A stretch of DNA of 64,000 nucleotides from Martinezella hainanensis (GTDB lineage Bacteria > Pseudomonadota > Alphaproteobacteria > Rhizobiales > Rhizobiaceae). This document shows positions 8,174 through 16,134 of the stretch, one piece after another. The position numbers were made by a program, and so were the translations under genes. The notes below the pieces were generated by a model. The model did not search any database. It saw only the letters and a list, made by a program, of their open reading frames with translations, and was not told where the DNA came from. The stretch lies in the NCBI RefSeq assembly GCF_900094555.1, contig NZ_FMAC01000017.1:38901-102900 (forward strand). Direction: 5' to 3'. Within the stretch, counting starts at the first letter, position 1; each line of letters begins with the position of its first letter.

Positions 8174-8752
8174 ATGACGTCCATGGACATCGAATTTCTT
8201 GCCTCTACGGATCGCCTCTTCCTTCGCAATTTCCTTCCGGAGGATTTCGAAGCTTACCGCGCTTATCGCTCGCTGCCGGAGATCTATCGTTATCTCTACA
8301 GCGATCCTCCATCGGAAGAGGAGATGCGGGAGCGTTTCGATGCGAGTTTCAATACGCGCTTGTCCGATGATGGCGATATTCTCCGCTGCGCGGTGGTGCG
8401 GCGCGAGGATGATGCCTTGGTGGGTCAGGTCAGCCTGAAGATTGCAAACAAGGCGGCTCTGCAGGCCGAGGTCGGCTATATGTTCAATCCAGCCTATGCC
8501 GGCAAGGGTTACGCCACCGAGGCGGCTGCCGCCATCATCACCCTCGGCTTCGAAAAATTCGGCTTTCACCGGATCTTCGCACGGCTGGATGCGAAGAATG
8601 CGGGCTCCGTCGGCGTCGTCGAACGGCTCGGTATGCGCCGCGAAGCGCACCTCATCGAGAACGATCGCTTCAACGGCGTCTGGGGCGACGAGTATGTCTA
8701 TGCCGTGCTGAGCCGCGAATGGGCTGCAAGAGCGCCGGATCGGCCGCATTGA
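8174..8752 (+). CDS. GNAT family N-acetyltransferase (RimJ/RimL type)
   Basis: 192 residues. The acetyl-CoA binding region is visible as AEVGYMFNPAYAGKGYATEAA (the Q/R-x-x-G-x-G/A loop reads AGKGYA), followed by GVVERLGMRREAHL, the typical RimJ/RimL C-terminal signature. The likely reaction is acetyl transfer to an amine, either a protein N terminus or a small molecule; the acceptor cannot be read from sequence. Single gene, 33 bases after the HIT gene. Confidence 0.85.
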   Translation: MTSMDIEFLASTDRLFLRNFLPEDFEAYRAYRSLPEIYRYLYSDPPSEEEMRERFDASFNTRLSDDGDILRCAVVRREDDALVGQVSLKIANKAALQAEVGYMFNPAYAGKGYATEAAAAIITLGFEKFGFHRIFARLDAKNAGSVGVVERLGMRREAHLIENDRFNGVWGDEYVYAVLSREWAARAPDRPH

Positions 8753-8815
8753 TCCCCATTCGATAAGGCCTGACGAAAGTTCAGCCGCCTTGTTCTGTCT
8801 TGCGAGGATGGTCCC

Positions 8816-9469
8816 TCAAAGAGCTGCCGCCTCTGGCGCGACGCGGAAATGCCCAGTGCGCTGATAGGCAAACAGCGTGTCGTCCTCCTTTGCGCCAGCG
8901 CCTATGTTCTGGATCACCAGCGGACGGCCCGCGGCCTCGCTCGACATGCCGGAGGAGATGATGAGGATATGCGGCAGGTTACCCGGCAAGAGCTGCGTGA
9001 CGAGATCACCCGGCTGATATTGGCCGACATCGTCGTTGACCGGTAGCGCCGTTCCCCTGCGGCTGAAATAGGCGGCCAGATTGAGAACGCGCCTGTGGTC
9101 GATGTTGCTGTCGGGTTTTTTCAGACCCCAGGCCTGGGGATAGCCGGAGAAATGCGTGCTCATGTCCTGGTGCAGCAGTTTCTGCAGGTCGAGGCCGAAG
9201 GCACTGCGATAGGCGCGGATGATGACGTCGGCGCAGACGCCACGCTCGGGCGGCACATCACCGCCCGGATAGGCGATGCGGACATAGGCGGGATCATAAA
9301 GCGTCGTAACGCCGATCTGGCTGCGCGCGGCGCCGACCAATGCCGATTGCCAGCCAGGCTTCGCCTCTGCACTGCGCACCGCGGGAAATGCCGAGGCGAG
9401 TGCGAGAAGGCCGGATTGAAGCACGCCCCTGCGTGTGATGCCCATCATTCGCGTCATCATCCCCCCCAC
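8816..9469 (-). CDS. DUF1287 domain protein, exported
   Basis: 217 residues with a twin-arginine-like leader (TRRGVLQSGLLALASAFP, residues about 12-30). The rest is a DUF1287 domain: ALVGAARSQIGVTTLYDPAYVRIAYPGGDVP, the CADVIIRAYR segment with a conserved Cys, and PGDLVTQLLPGNLPHI with a conserved His. This looks like an NlpC/P60-like Cys-His fold, so a periplasmic amidase or peptidase role is plausible but not shown. Several alternative ATGs exist in the first 10 residues. Confidence 0.78.
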   Translation of the reverse strand: MGGMMTRMMGITRRGVLQSGLLALASAFPAVRSAEAKPGWQSALVGAARSQIGVTTLYDPAYVRIAYPGGDVPPERGVCADVIIRAYRSAFGLDLQKLLHQDMSTHFSGYPQAWGLKKPDSNIDHRRVLNLAAYFSRRGTALPVNDDVGQYQPGDLVTQLLPGNLPHILIISSGMSSEAAGRPLVIQNIGAGAKEDDTLFAYQRTGHFRVAPEAAAL

Positions 9470-9547
9470 GGCTTCGAATATGCGGTGAAGCGAAGGGAAG
9501 GATATGACGGTGGCTTAATTGAGGTCGGGGCCGTTGCGATCCCGCTC

Positions 9548-10564
9548 TTACTTCTTTGCCCAGAGCACCTTGTAGCGGGCATTGCGGCAGGTCTCGCCGA
9601 ATTCCTTGAAGTTTTCCGAAAGCACCGGCTCGTAGGGCAGGCCGCGATTGGCGACCAGCATCAGGCGGCCGCCGCTGCGCAGCGCCGAAGCCGCGGTCTT
9701 GATCATCGCCTGGCCGAGCGAAGGCTCGGCGGCATGGCCCTCGTGGAAGGGCGGGTTCATGATGATCAGATCGTACTTGTCCTTGACCGGCTCGCTCGCC
9801 AGATCGTGCCAGAAGAAGCGCTGGGCGACTTTCGGGCAGTTTGCCAGGAGATTGGCGCGGGCGGCCTCCAGGGCGCCATAATGGGCCTCGTAGAGGTCGA
9901 TACGCTCGATCCTCGGCGATTTGGTTGCGAGCTCGACCGAGAGATAGCCCCAACCGGCACCGAAGTCGGCGGCGTCACCGGCAAAATCGGTCGGCAGACG
10001 CGAGGCGAGCAGTTCGGAGCCGGCATCGATCCGGTCGTGGGAGAACATGCCGGGCGCCGTTGTGAAGCGGCCCTCGACCTCAGTCGCCGGCTTTGCGAGC
10101 TGGGCCGTCAATGCCTTGATCTCGGCAGGGCGGGCAAACCAGAAGGCAACGCCGTGATACTTCGGCATATGCTCGACTGAGAGGCCGAAGCCTTCGATGC
10201 GCTTGCGCAGCGGCTGGATGCCGTCTTCCTTGCCGCCGGCAACGAGGATGAGGCCGCCTTCCCTAACGCGAACAAGCGCTTCGGCGATATGATCCTCGTT
10301 CTCGCCCTTGTGCTTGGCGCAAAGCACCAGCGCGCCGTCATAACCTTCGCCTTCGATGTCAGGCGTCACGTTGATGCGCTGCGCCTGCAGCTGGCGATAG
10401 AAGGGACGGAAGCCCTGGACGGCGGAAAGCTCGGCGGCAAAACCCTCCGGCAGCGCAAAGCCCGCCTCGGCGCCGAGAAACAGGATGCGTTCACCCTCGC
10501 TAGGCGCCTCGACGGTGCCGGAGGCAAAGGGGTGGAACAGGGTCTTCAGGGCATCGCGGCTCAT
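9548..10564 (-). CDS. RsmC-like class I SAM-dependent methyltransferase
   Basis: 338 residues from ATG 10564. The N-terminal half is a degenerate methyltransferase-like domain, the C-terminal half carries the active fold: AADFGAGWGYLSVEL (SAM motif I), DLYEAH, and the catalytic NPPF motif (LIIMNPPFHEG) used by N2-guanine and N6-adenine methyltransferases. The two-domain layout is that of RsmC/RlmG, which methylate guanine in 16S or 23S rRNA. I give no symbol, because the exact target base cannot be decided. An upstream in-frame extension runs into an intergenic repeat and is rejected. It lies 78 bases upstream of the DUF1287 gene on the same strand. Confidence 0.83.
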   Translation of the reverse strand: MSRDALKTLFHPFASGTVEAPSEGERILFLGAEAGFALPEGFAAELSAVQGFRPFYRQLQAQRINVTPDIEGEGYDGALVLCAKHKGENEDHIAEALVRVREGGLILVAGGKEDGIQPLRKRIEGFGLSVEHMPKYHGVAFWFARPAEIKALTAQLAKPATEVEGRFTTAPGMFSHDRIDAGSELLASRLPTDFAGDAADFGAGWGYLSVELATKSPRIERIDLYEAHYGALEAARANLLANCPKVAQRFFWHDLASEPVKDKYDLIIMNPPFHEGHAAEPSLGQAMIKTAASALRSGGRLMLVANRGLPYEPVLSENFKEFGETCRNARYKVLWAKK

Positions 10565-10631
10565 GGGCGTGGTCTCGTCATGGGAATGGGTTTCTCTGTC
10601 GGATATGCGCCATCGTCGTATTCTGTGCTTG

Positions 10632-10776
10632 CCCCTCACCGTAGCCCTCTCCCCGTTGGAACAGGGAGAGGGGACGACAGAGCCAGAAAACATGCCTCCT
10701 GGTGAGGAGGTCGTTATCGAGCACAGTCGCGATCCCCTCTCCCCGCATGTGCGGGGAGAGGGCTAGGGTGAGGGGC
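10632..10776. repeat. Inverted pair of Rhizobium-type palindromic repeats
   Basis: Two copies of one element in opposite orientation: 10632-10675 (CCCCTCACC...GAGGGGAC) and 10731-10776 (GATCCCCTCTCCCCGC...GTGAGGGG). Each holds an internal palindrome around CTCTCCCC/GGGGAGAG, and the pair can fold into one larger structure. They fill most of the gap between the methyltransferase gene and the pnp terminator. Confidence 0.85.
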
Positions 10777-10820
10777 CGGGCACGCAATATTAGCAAGGCG
10801 GCGACCGGCGGCATCAATAT

Positions 10821-10850
10821 AAAAAGGGCGCGGAAAATATCCCGCGCCCC
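10821..10850 (-). terminator. Intrinsic terminator of pnp
   Basis: On the minus strand an 8-bp perfect GC stem (10842-10849 with 10826-10833) with an 8-base loop is followed by five T (A run 10821-10825). It lies 24 bases after the pnp stop codon. Confidence 0.85.
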
Positions 10851-10873
10851 GGAACCTGGATGAAGGCGCGGGC

Positions 10874-13012
10874 TTATTCGGCCGCGTCGTCCTTCTTCTT
10901 GTCGGCAGCGATTTCCTGGCCGGTTGCCTGATCGACGACCTTCATGGACAGGCGAACCTTGCCGCGTTCGTCGAAACCGAGCAGCTTGACCCAGACCTTG
11001 TCGCCTTCCTTGACGACGTCCTGCGTCTTGGCAACGCGCTCGGAAGCGAGCTGCGAGATGTGGACGAGCCCGTCGCGAGCGCCGAAGAAGTTGACGAATG
11101 CGCCGAAGTCGGCGGTCTTGACAACAGTGCCTTCGTAGATCTGGCCGACTTCCGGCTCGGCGACGATCGAGTGGATCCACTTGCGGGCCGCTTCGATTTC
11201 CTTGCCGGAGGAGGAGGCGATCTTGACGGTGCCGTCGTCCTCGATGTTGATCTTCGCGCCGGTCTTTTCGACGATTTCGCGGATGACCTTGCCGCCGGAG
11301 CCGATGACTTCGCGGATCTTGTCGACCGGGATGTTCATCACTTCGATGCGCGGAGCGAATTCGCCGAGCTGGCCGCGGCTTTCGGTGATTGCCTTGGACA
11401 TTTCGCCGAGGATGTGGGCACGACCGCCCTGTGCCTGGCTGAGAGCGACCTTCATGATCTCTTCGGTGATGCCGGCGATCTTGATGTCCATCTGCAGCGA
11501 GGTGATGCCGTCGGCAGTGCCGGCGACCTTGAAGTCCATGTCGCCGAGGTGGTCTTCGTCGCCGAGAATGTCGGAAAGAACCGCGAAGCGCTCGCCTTCC
11601 AGGATCAGACCCATGGCGATACCGGCAACCGGCTTGGCCAGCGGAACGCCGGCGTCCATCAGAGCGAGCGAGGTACCGCAAACGGTCGCCATCGAGGAGG
11701 AGCCGTTGGACTCGGTGATCTCAGAGACGACGCGCAGCGTGTACGGGAACTGCTCGGCCGTCGGCAGCATCGGGCGGATAGCGCGCCATGCGAGCTTGCC
11801 GTGACCGATTTCACGGCGACCCGGGGAGCCCATGCGGCCGGTTTCGCCAACCGAGTAGGGCGGGAAGTTGTAATGGAGCAGGAAGCGCTCCTTGTACATG
11901 CCCGTCAGGCTGTCGACGTACTGCTCGTCTTCGCCGGTGCCAAGCGTGGCGACGACGATTGCCTGCGTTTCACCGCGGGTGAACAAAGCCGAGCCGTGCG
12001 TGCGCGGTAGCAGGCCGACTTCCGAGACGATCGGACGAACGGTCGACAGGTCGCGGCCGTCGATGCGGCTCGAGGTGTCGAGGATGTTCCAGCGAACGAT
12101 CTTCGCCTGCAGGTGCTTGAAGATGGCGCCGACTTCCTCGGCCGTGTATTTGGCTTCGCCTTCCTCGGGGAGGAAGTGTGCCTTGACCTTCGCCTTCACG
12201 GCGTCGACGGCAGCGTAGCGATCGGCCTTCTGGGTGATCTTGTAGGCTTCGCGCAGCTCGCCTTCGGCAAGGCCGAGCATTTCGGTTTCGAGCGCGGAGA
12301 AATCCTCAGGCGTGAAATCGCGGGGCTCCTTGGCGGCGACTTCGGCGAGCTTGATGATCGCGTCGATGACGGGCTGGAAACCGCGATGGCCGAACATGAC
12401 CGCGCCGAGCATGACGTCTTCAGGCAGTTCCTTGGCTTCGGATTCGACCATCAGGACGGCGTCCTGCGTGCCGGCGACGACGAGGTCGAGGGTCGACTCG
12501 TCCATCTCGTCGAGATGCGGGTTCAGCACGTATTCGCCGTTGATATAGCCGACGCGGGCGCCGCCGATCGGACCCATGAACGGAATGCCCGAGAGCGTCA
12601 GGGCTGCGGACGTCGCGACCATGGACAGGATGTCCGGATCGTTTTCGAGGTCATGCTGGATGACTGTCACGACGACCTGCGTGTCGTTCTTGTAGCCTTC
12701 CGGGAAGAGCGGGCGGATCGGGCGGTCGATCAGGCGGGAAACGAGTGTTTCGTTTTCGCTCGGACGACCCTCGCGCTTGAAGTAGCCGCCGGGGATCTTG
12801 CCGGCTGCGTAGGTCTTTTCCTGGTAGTTGACGGTGAGCGGGAAGAAGTCCTGGCCCGGCTTCGGCGACTTGGCGGAAACGACGGTCGCAAGCACTACGG
12901 TCTCGCCATAGGTCGCGACGACGGCGCCATCGGCCTGGCGGGCGATCTTGCCGGTTTCCAGCTTCAGCGGGCGGCCTGCCCACTCGATTTCTACGGTATG
13001 GATATCGAACAT
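10874..13012 (-). CDS. pnp: Polynucleotide phosphorylase
   Basis: 712 residues, the standard length. PNPase is a trimeric 3'-5' phosphorolytic exoribonuclease and degradosome partner. Domain order: RNase PH-like domain 1 (residues about 1-230), alpha-helical linker, catalytic RNase PH-like domain 2 (about 310-540, with FPPYSVGETGRMGSPGRREIGHG and MDIKIAGI), KH domain (GSGGKVIREI, about 555-615) and S1 domain (IYEGTVVKTADFGAFV, about 620-690) with an acidic Lys-rich tail. It lies 325 bases downstream of rpsO, a classic pair, and may be co-transcribed with it. Confidence 0.97.
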   Translation of the reverse strand: MFDIHTVEIEWAGRPLKLETGKIARQADGAVVATYGETVVLATVVSAKSPKPGQDFFPLTVNYQEKTYAAGKIPGGYFKREGRPSENETLVSRLIDRPIRPLFPEGYKNDTQVVVTVIQHDLENDPDILSMVATSAALTLSGIPFMGPIGGARVGYINGEYVLNPHLDEMDESTLDLVVAGTQDAVLMVESEAKELPEDVMLGAVMFGHRGFQPVIDAIIKLAEVAAKEPRDFTPEDFSALETEMLGLAEGELREAYKITQKADRYAAVDAVKAKVKAHFLPEEGEAKYTAEEVGAIFKHLQAKIVRWNILDTSSRIDGRDLSTVRPIVSEVGLLPRTHGSALFTRGETQAIVVATLGTGEDEQYVDSLTGMYKERFLLHYNFPPYSVGETGRMGSPGRREIGHGKLAWRAIRPMLPTAEQFPYTLRVVSEITESNGSSSMATVCGTSLALMDAGVPLAKPVAGIAMGLILEGERFAVLSDILGDEDHLGDMDFKVAGTADGITSLQMDIKIAGITEEIMKVALSQAQGGRAHILGEMSKAITESRGQLGEFAPRIEVMNIPVDKIREVIGSGGKVIREIVEKTGAKINIEDDGTVKIASSSGKEIEAARKWIHSIVAEPEVGQIYEGTVVKTADFGAFVNFFGARDGLVHISQLASERVAKTQDVVKEGDKVWVKLLGFDERGKVRLSMKVVDQATGQEIAADKKKDDAAE

Positions 13013-13337
13013 ATCTTATCCTTGCACGATGCGGGAAAATGCGCCGTGGCCGACGATTTCGGCAGGGCGCATCTTCAACCGCACGAAATGTGACGCATCA
13101 CGGGCAAGACAACGAGAGGCTTTCGAAGGTCGGCCGAAGCGCGAAGCTTCGGCTGAAAGCATCCGGCAATCCTGCCCCATGACAGGTCAACGGTTGTTGT
13201 TGGCAGCACCGGCCCATCCGGCCTGCCGGCAGTTTCGCGTCGCGCCAACGTAAGGCGCAAGCGAAACAGTCTTTAAGGGTTCATACCCTTCATAAGCATC
13301 CGGCGGACGTTCAGCAGAACGCCCGCCGGAGATTCTG
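13013..13337 (-). other. rpsO-pnp intergenic region with hairpins
   Basis: 325 bases without a gene. On the minus strand, just after rpsO, are two stem-loops: 13300-13329 (GGCGG-rich stem with a 5-bp extension) and 13274-13289 (AAGGGT...ACCCTT). Neither is followed by a T run, so they look like processing or stability structures rather than strong terminators. In enteric bacteria the pnp leader is cut by RNase III and used for autoregulation; such a role here is inference. Confidence 0.5.
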
Positions 13338-13607
13338 TTAGCGGCGGATACCGAGGCTGGTGATCAGCTTGGTATAACGGCCTTCGTCCTTCTTCTTGAG
13401 GTAGTCAAGAAGCGAGCGCCGGCTGGAAACCATCGTCAGAAGGCCACGACGGGAGTGGTTGTCCTTCTTGTGGTCCTTGAAATGGTCCGTGAGGTTGTTG
13501 ATGCGCTCGGTCAGGATCGCAACCTGGACTTCCGGAGAACCGGTGTCGCCTTCGGCGGTAGCGTATTCCTTGATCAGCGCAGCCTTGCGCTCAGCAGTGA
13601 TCGACAT
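13338..13607 (-). CDS. rpsO: 30S ribosomal protein S15
   Basis: 89 residues from ATG 13607 (MSITAERKAALI). S15 binds the central domain of 16S rRNA early in 30S assembly. The conserved HFKDHKKDNHSRRGLLTMVSSRRSLLDYLK segment of helices 2-3, which contacts the rRNA three-way junction, is intact. A longer in-frame upstream extension has no family similarity and is ignored. It is normally next to truB; here a secreted hydrolase gene lies between the two. Confidence 0.96.
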   Translation of the reverse strand: MSITAERKAALIKEYATAEGDTGSPEVQVAILTERINNLTDHFKDHKKDNHSRRGLLTMVSSRRSLLDYLKKKDEGRYTKLITSLGIRR

Positions 13608-13758
13608 CGGATGGTCCTTTCTATGAGAGGAGATTGAAGTCGCCAAACGCCGGGATGTCGTCCAGCATTGGCCGCGAATGCAATCAGGCATGCCTGATGC
13701 TGGCGCTGCCTATAAACCAAATGAGCGCCAATGGAAAGAGGGTTCTCCCTGGGCGGTT

Positions 13759-14610
13759 TCAGCGCCCTGCCATGGCATCCCGGATCAGGGCGTCGTAACC
13801 TTCTGGATCCTGCAGCATGGCGAAATGGCTGGCGTCCTTCAGGATGACGAGCTTGGCGCCTGGTATCTCCTTTGCCATCATCTGCGTATGGTCGAGCTTG
13901 ACCGCCTCGTCGTGGTCACCGATGGCAAGCGTCACCGGCACCGTGATCTTGCCGAGATCAGCCGCCGTCCAGGCCGGCTGCGTCGCCCACATCTGCGAGA
14001 TCTGATTGACGAAGGCATCATATTCGCTCGGCGTCGGCGACAGCTTCTTGTAATACTCGCCGGCGACGTTGATGTAGTCGTTGAAGGTCTTGTTGCTCAT
14101 GACGTCCGGCTTGACGCCGTCGGTCGTGACATTGGCGGCTTGCGCGATCACGCGGGTCAGCTTTTCAGGATGTTTCATCGCCATGTCGATGCCGATGATG
14201 CCGCCATCCGACCAACCGACCAGCGTCACCTTGCCGATCTTCAGATAGTCGAGCAGCGCGACGTAGTCCGAGGTCATCAGATCGTAGCCGAAGGGCTGCT
14301 CACTGCGTGTCGAGCGGCCATGCCCGCGGCTGTCGGCAACGATCACGAGGTGATCCCTGGCGAAATCGGTAACCTGAGCGCCCCAGACATCGGCATTTCC
14401 GAGGCCACCGTGGATGAAGAGAATGGGGTCACCCTGACCATACTCGGCGTAATACATCTTGATGTCGTTGACATCGGCCATGCCGCTCGTCTTCGGCTGC
14501 GGCATGGGTGGAAAGGGCGGCAGCCCGGCCCAGCGCTCGGCGGAATGCGCGCTTGCGACTGTGAGGAACAACGAAAGGAATGTCAGTATGCCGATGGTAG
14601 CTCTGCGCAT
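13759..14610 (-). CDS. Secreted alpha/beta hydrolase
   Basis: 283 residues from ATG 14610, preceded by GGGGGAG. A signal peptide (RATIGILTFLSLFLTVASAHS) is clear. The alpha/beta hydrolase fold is complete: oxyanion HGG (ILFIHGGLGNADVW), nucleophile elbow GWSDGG, acid in AIGDHDEAV, and catalytic His in KDASHFAMLQDPE. Substrate unknown; the closest recalled relatives are epoxide-hydrolase and haloperoxidase-like esterases. It sits between truB and rpsO, which are usually adjacent. The frame is open far upstream into truB, but that part is a shadow. Confidence 0.85.
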   Translation of the reverse strand: MRRATIGILTFLSLFLTVASAHSAERWAGLPPFPPMPQPKTSGMADVNDIKMYYAEYGQGDPILFIHGGLGNADVWGAQVTDFARDHLVIVADSRGHGRSTRSEQPFGYDLMTSDYVALLDYLKIGKVTLVGWSDGGIIGIDMAMKHPEKLTRVIAQAANVTTDGVKPDVMSNKTFNDYINVAGEYYKKLSPTPSEYDAFVNQISQMWATQPAWTAADLGKITVPVTLAIGDHDEAVKLDHTQMMAKEIPGAKLVILKDASHFAMLQDPEGYDALIRDAMAGR

Positions 14611-14702
14611 ATTCTCCCCCTTGAACGGGCCGTCATGGCCCGTCGGGGAGCATATCGCATCGCCATGCCTCGCAATAGCTGCCATTTCCGGTTGATTGGG
14701 TA

Positions 14703-15635
14703 TCAGCCGAACACGCGCTTGGGGCGGAATTCGCCCTGGCCGATCTCGCCGATAGCGATCAGCTTGCCGCGTGCCGTGGCATAGGCCTCGGTTTCGGCAA
14801 CCGGCGCATCGCGGCCGCGCACCAGGATCGGGTTGCCCATCTTCAGGCGGTGCGCCTGATCGTCGCTGATGACGAGATGCGGCAGCGACGACAGGGCTTC
14901 CGCCGTGTCGATCAGCAGGGCATCGAGGGCTGCGAGCCGTTCGTCGGCATCTTCGATCTTTTCCAGCGCCACGAGATCGGCAAGCGGCACCATCGCTTCC
15001 TCGGCAAAGGGCGCAACGAAGCTGCGGCGCAGGCCGGAAATATGGCCGTAGCAGCCGAGATCGCGGCCGAAATCGCGGGCAAGCGCACGCACATAAGTAC
15101 CCTTGCCGCACTCGACTTCGAAATGCGCCGTGTTGGCGTCGGGGCAGGCAAGCAGCGTCAGGCGGAAAATCTCGACTTCGCGCGAGGGGATCTCGACCGT
15201 CTCGCCCTCACGGGCCAGGTCATAGGCGCGCTCGCCGGCAATCTTGATCGCCGAGAACTGCGGCGGGATCTGCTGGATGATGCCGGTATAGTTCGGCAGC
15301 AGTGCGCGAATATCTTCCTCGCTCGGACGCTTGTCCGAGGTGGCGGTCACTTCGCCTTCGAGATCGTCGGAAGCGCGTTCCTCGCCCCAGGTCACGGTGA
15401 ACTCATAGATCTTGCGGCCGTCCATGACGTAAGGGACCGTCTTGGTGGCGTCGCCGAGCGCGATCGGCAGCATGCCGGATGCGAGCGGATCGAGCGTGCC
15501 GGCATGGCCGGCCTTCTGGGCCTTGAACAGCCACTTGATCTTGGAAACGGCTTCGGTCGAGCCGAAATCCACCGGCTTGTCGAGGATGAGCCAACCCGAA
15601 ATCGGGCGGCCCTTGGGCTTGCGTGGTTTGGACAT
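14703..15635 (-). CDS. truB: tRNA pseudouridine(55) synthase
   Basis: 310 residues. TruB makes pseudouridine 55 in the T arm of nearly all tRNAs and acts as a tRNA folding chaperone. The motif with catalytic Asp is in KAGHAGTLDPLASGMLPIALG; the conserved YEF, PPQFSAIK and GTYVRALARDFG segments are also present, followed by a PUA-like C terminus. It is the last gene of the rimP-nusA-ylxR-infB-rbfA-truB operon and starts 12 bases after rbfA. Confidence 0.96.
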   Translation of the reverse strand: MSKPRKPKGRPISGWLILDKPVDFGSTEAVSKIKWLFKAQKAGHAGTLDPLASGMLPIALGDATKTVPYVMDGRKIYEFTVTWGEERASDDLEGEVTATSDKRPSEEDIRALLPNYTGIIQQIPPQFSAIKIAGERAYDLAREGETVEIPSREVEIFRLTLLACPDANTAHFEVECGKGTYVRALARDFGRDLGCYGHISGLRRSFVAPFAEEAMVPLADLVALEKIEDADERLAALDALLIDTAEALSSLPHLVISDDQAHRLKMGNPILVRGRDAPVAETEAYATARGKLIAIGEIGQGEFRPKRVFG

Positions 15636-15647
15636 TCTCTGTCTCTG

Positions 15648-16058
15648 TTATTGATCTTGGTCGTTGTCGTCTTCGAGATCGCGGCTGACCTCGGGCGAGC
15701 GCAGCAGCGCGTCGATCTTCTTGTAATTGTCGAAGCTCGTATCGTCGCGGAAGCGAACTTCCGGCATGTACTTCATCTGGCGAAGCTGCGGGCCGAGACG
15801 GCCGCGGATGTATTTCGCATGGCGGTTCAGCGCCTCGATGACGGCGGCGTGGTCGGAAACGCCGAGCGGGGTCACGAAGGCGGTTGCGATCTTCAGATCC
15901 GGCGACATGCGCACCTCAGAAATGGAGATCACGGTGCGCTCGATCAGGTCGTCGCGCACTTCGCCGCGCTGCAGAACCTGCGTGATCGCTGAGCGCACCT
16001 GCTCGCCGACGCGAAGCATGCGCTGCGAAGGCGCGGAAGAAGTTGGTCTTGTTGCCAT
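15648..16058 (-). CDS. rbfA: 30S ribosome-binding factor A
   Basis: 136 residues from ATG 16058 (MATRPTSSAPSQRMLRVGEQVRSAI). RbfA helps mature the 5' end of 16S rRNA and is needed at low temperature. The KH-like fold shows the RVGEQVRSAITQVLQRG helix and VSDHAAVIEALNRHAKYIRGRLGPQL with the AxG-like kink, then the MKYMPEVRFRDD strand. The tail is acidic (EDDNDQDQ). It lies 76 bases after infB in the same operon. Confidence 0.93.
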   Translation of the reverse strand: MATRPTSSAPSQRMLRVGEQVRSAITQVLQRGEVRDDLIERTVISISEVRMSPDLKIATAFVTPLGVSDHAAVIEALNRHAKYIRGRLGPQLRQMKYMPEVRFRDDTSFDNYKKIDALLRSPEVSRDLEDDNDQDQ

Positions 16059-16134
16059 TTGTCTTGGTCCCAAAAGGTTCGGGCGCCGGACTGGATGTTC
16101 CGGCGCCCGTCCCAATGTTTCGTTCTATCCTGCC

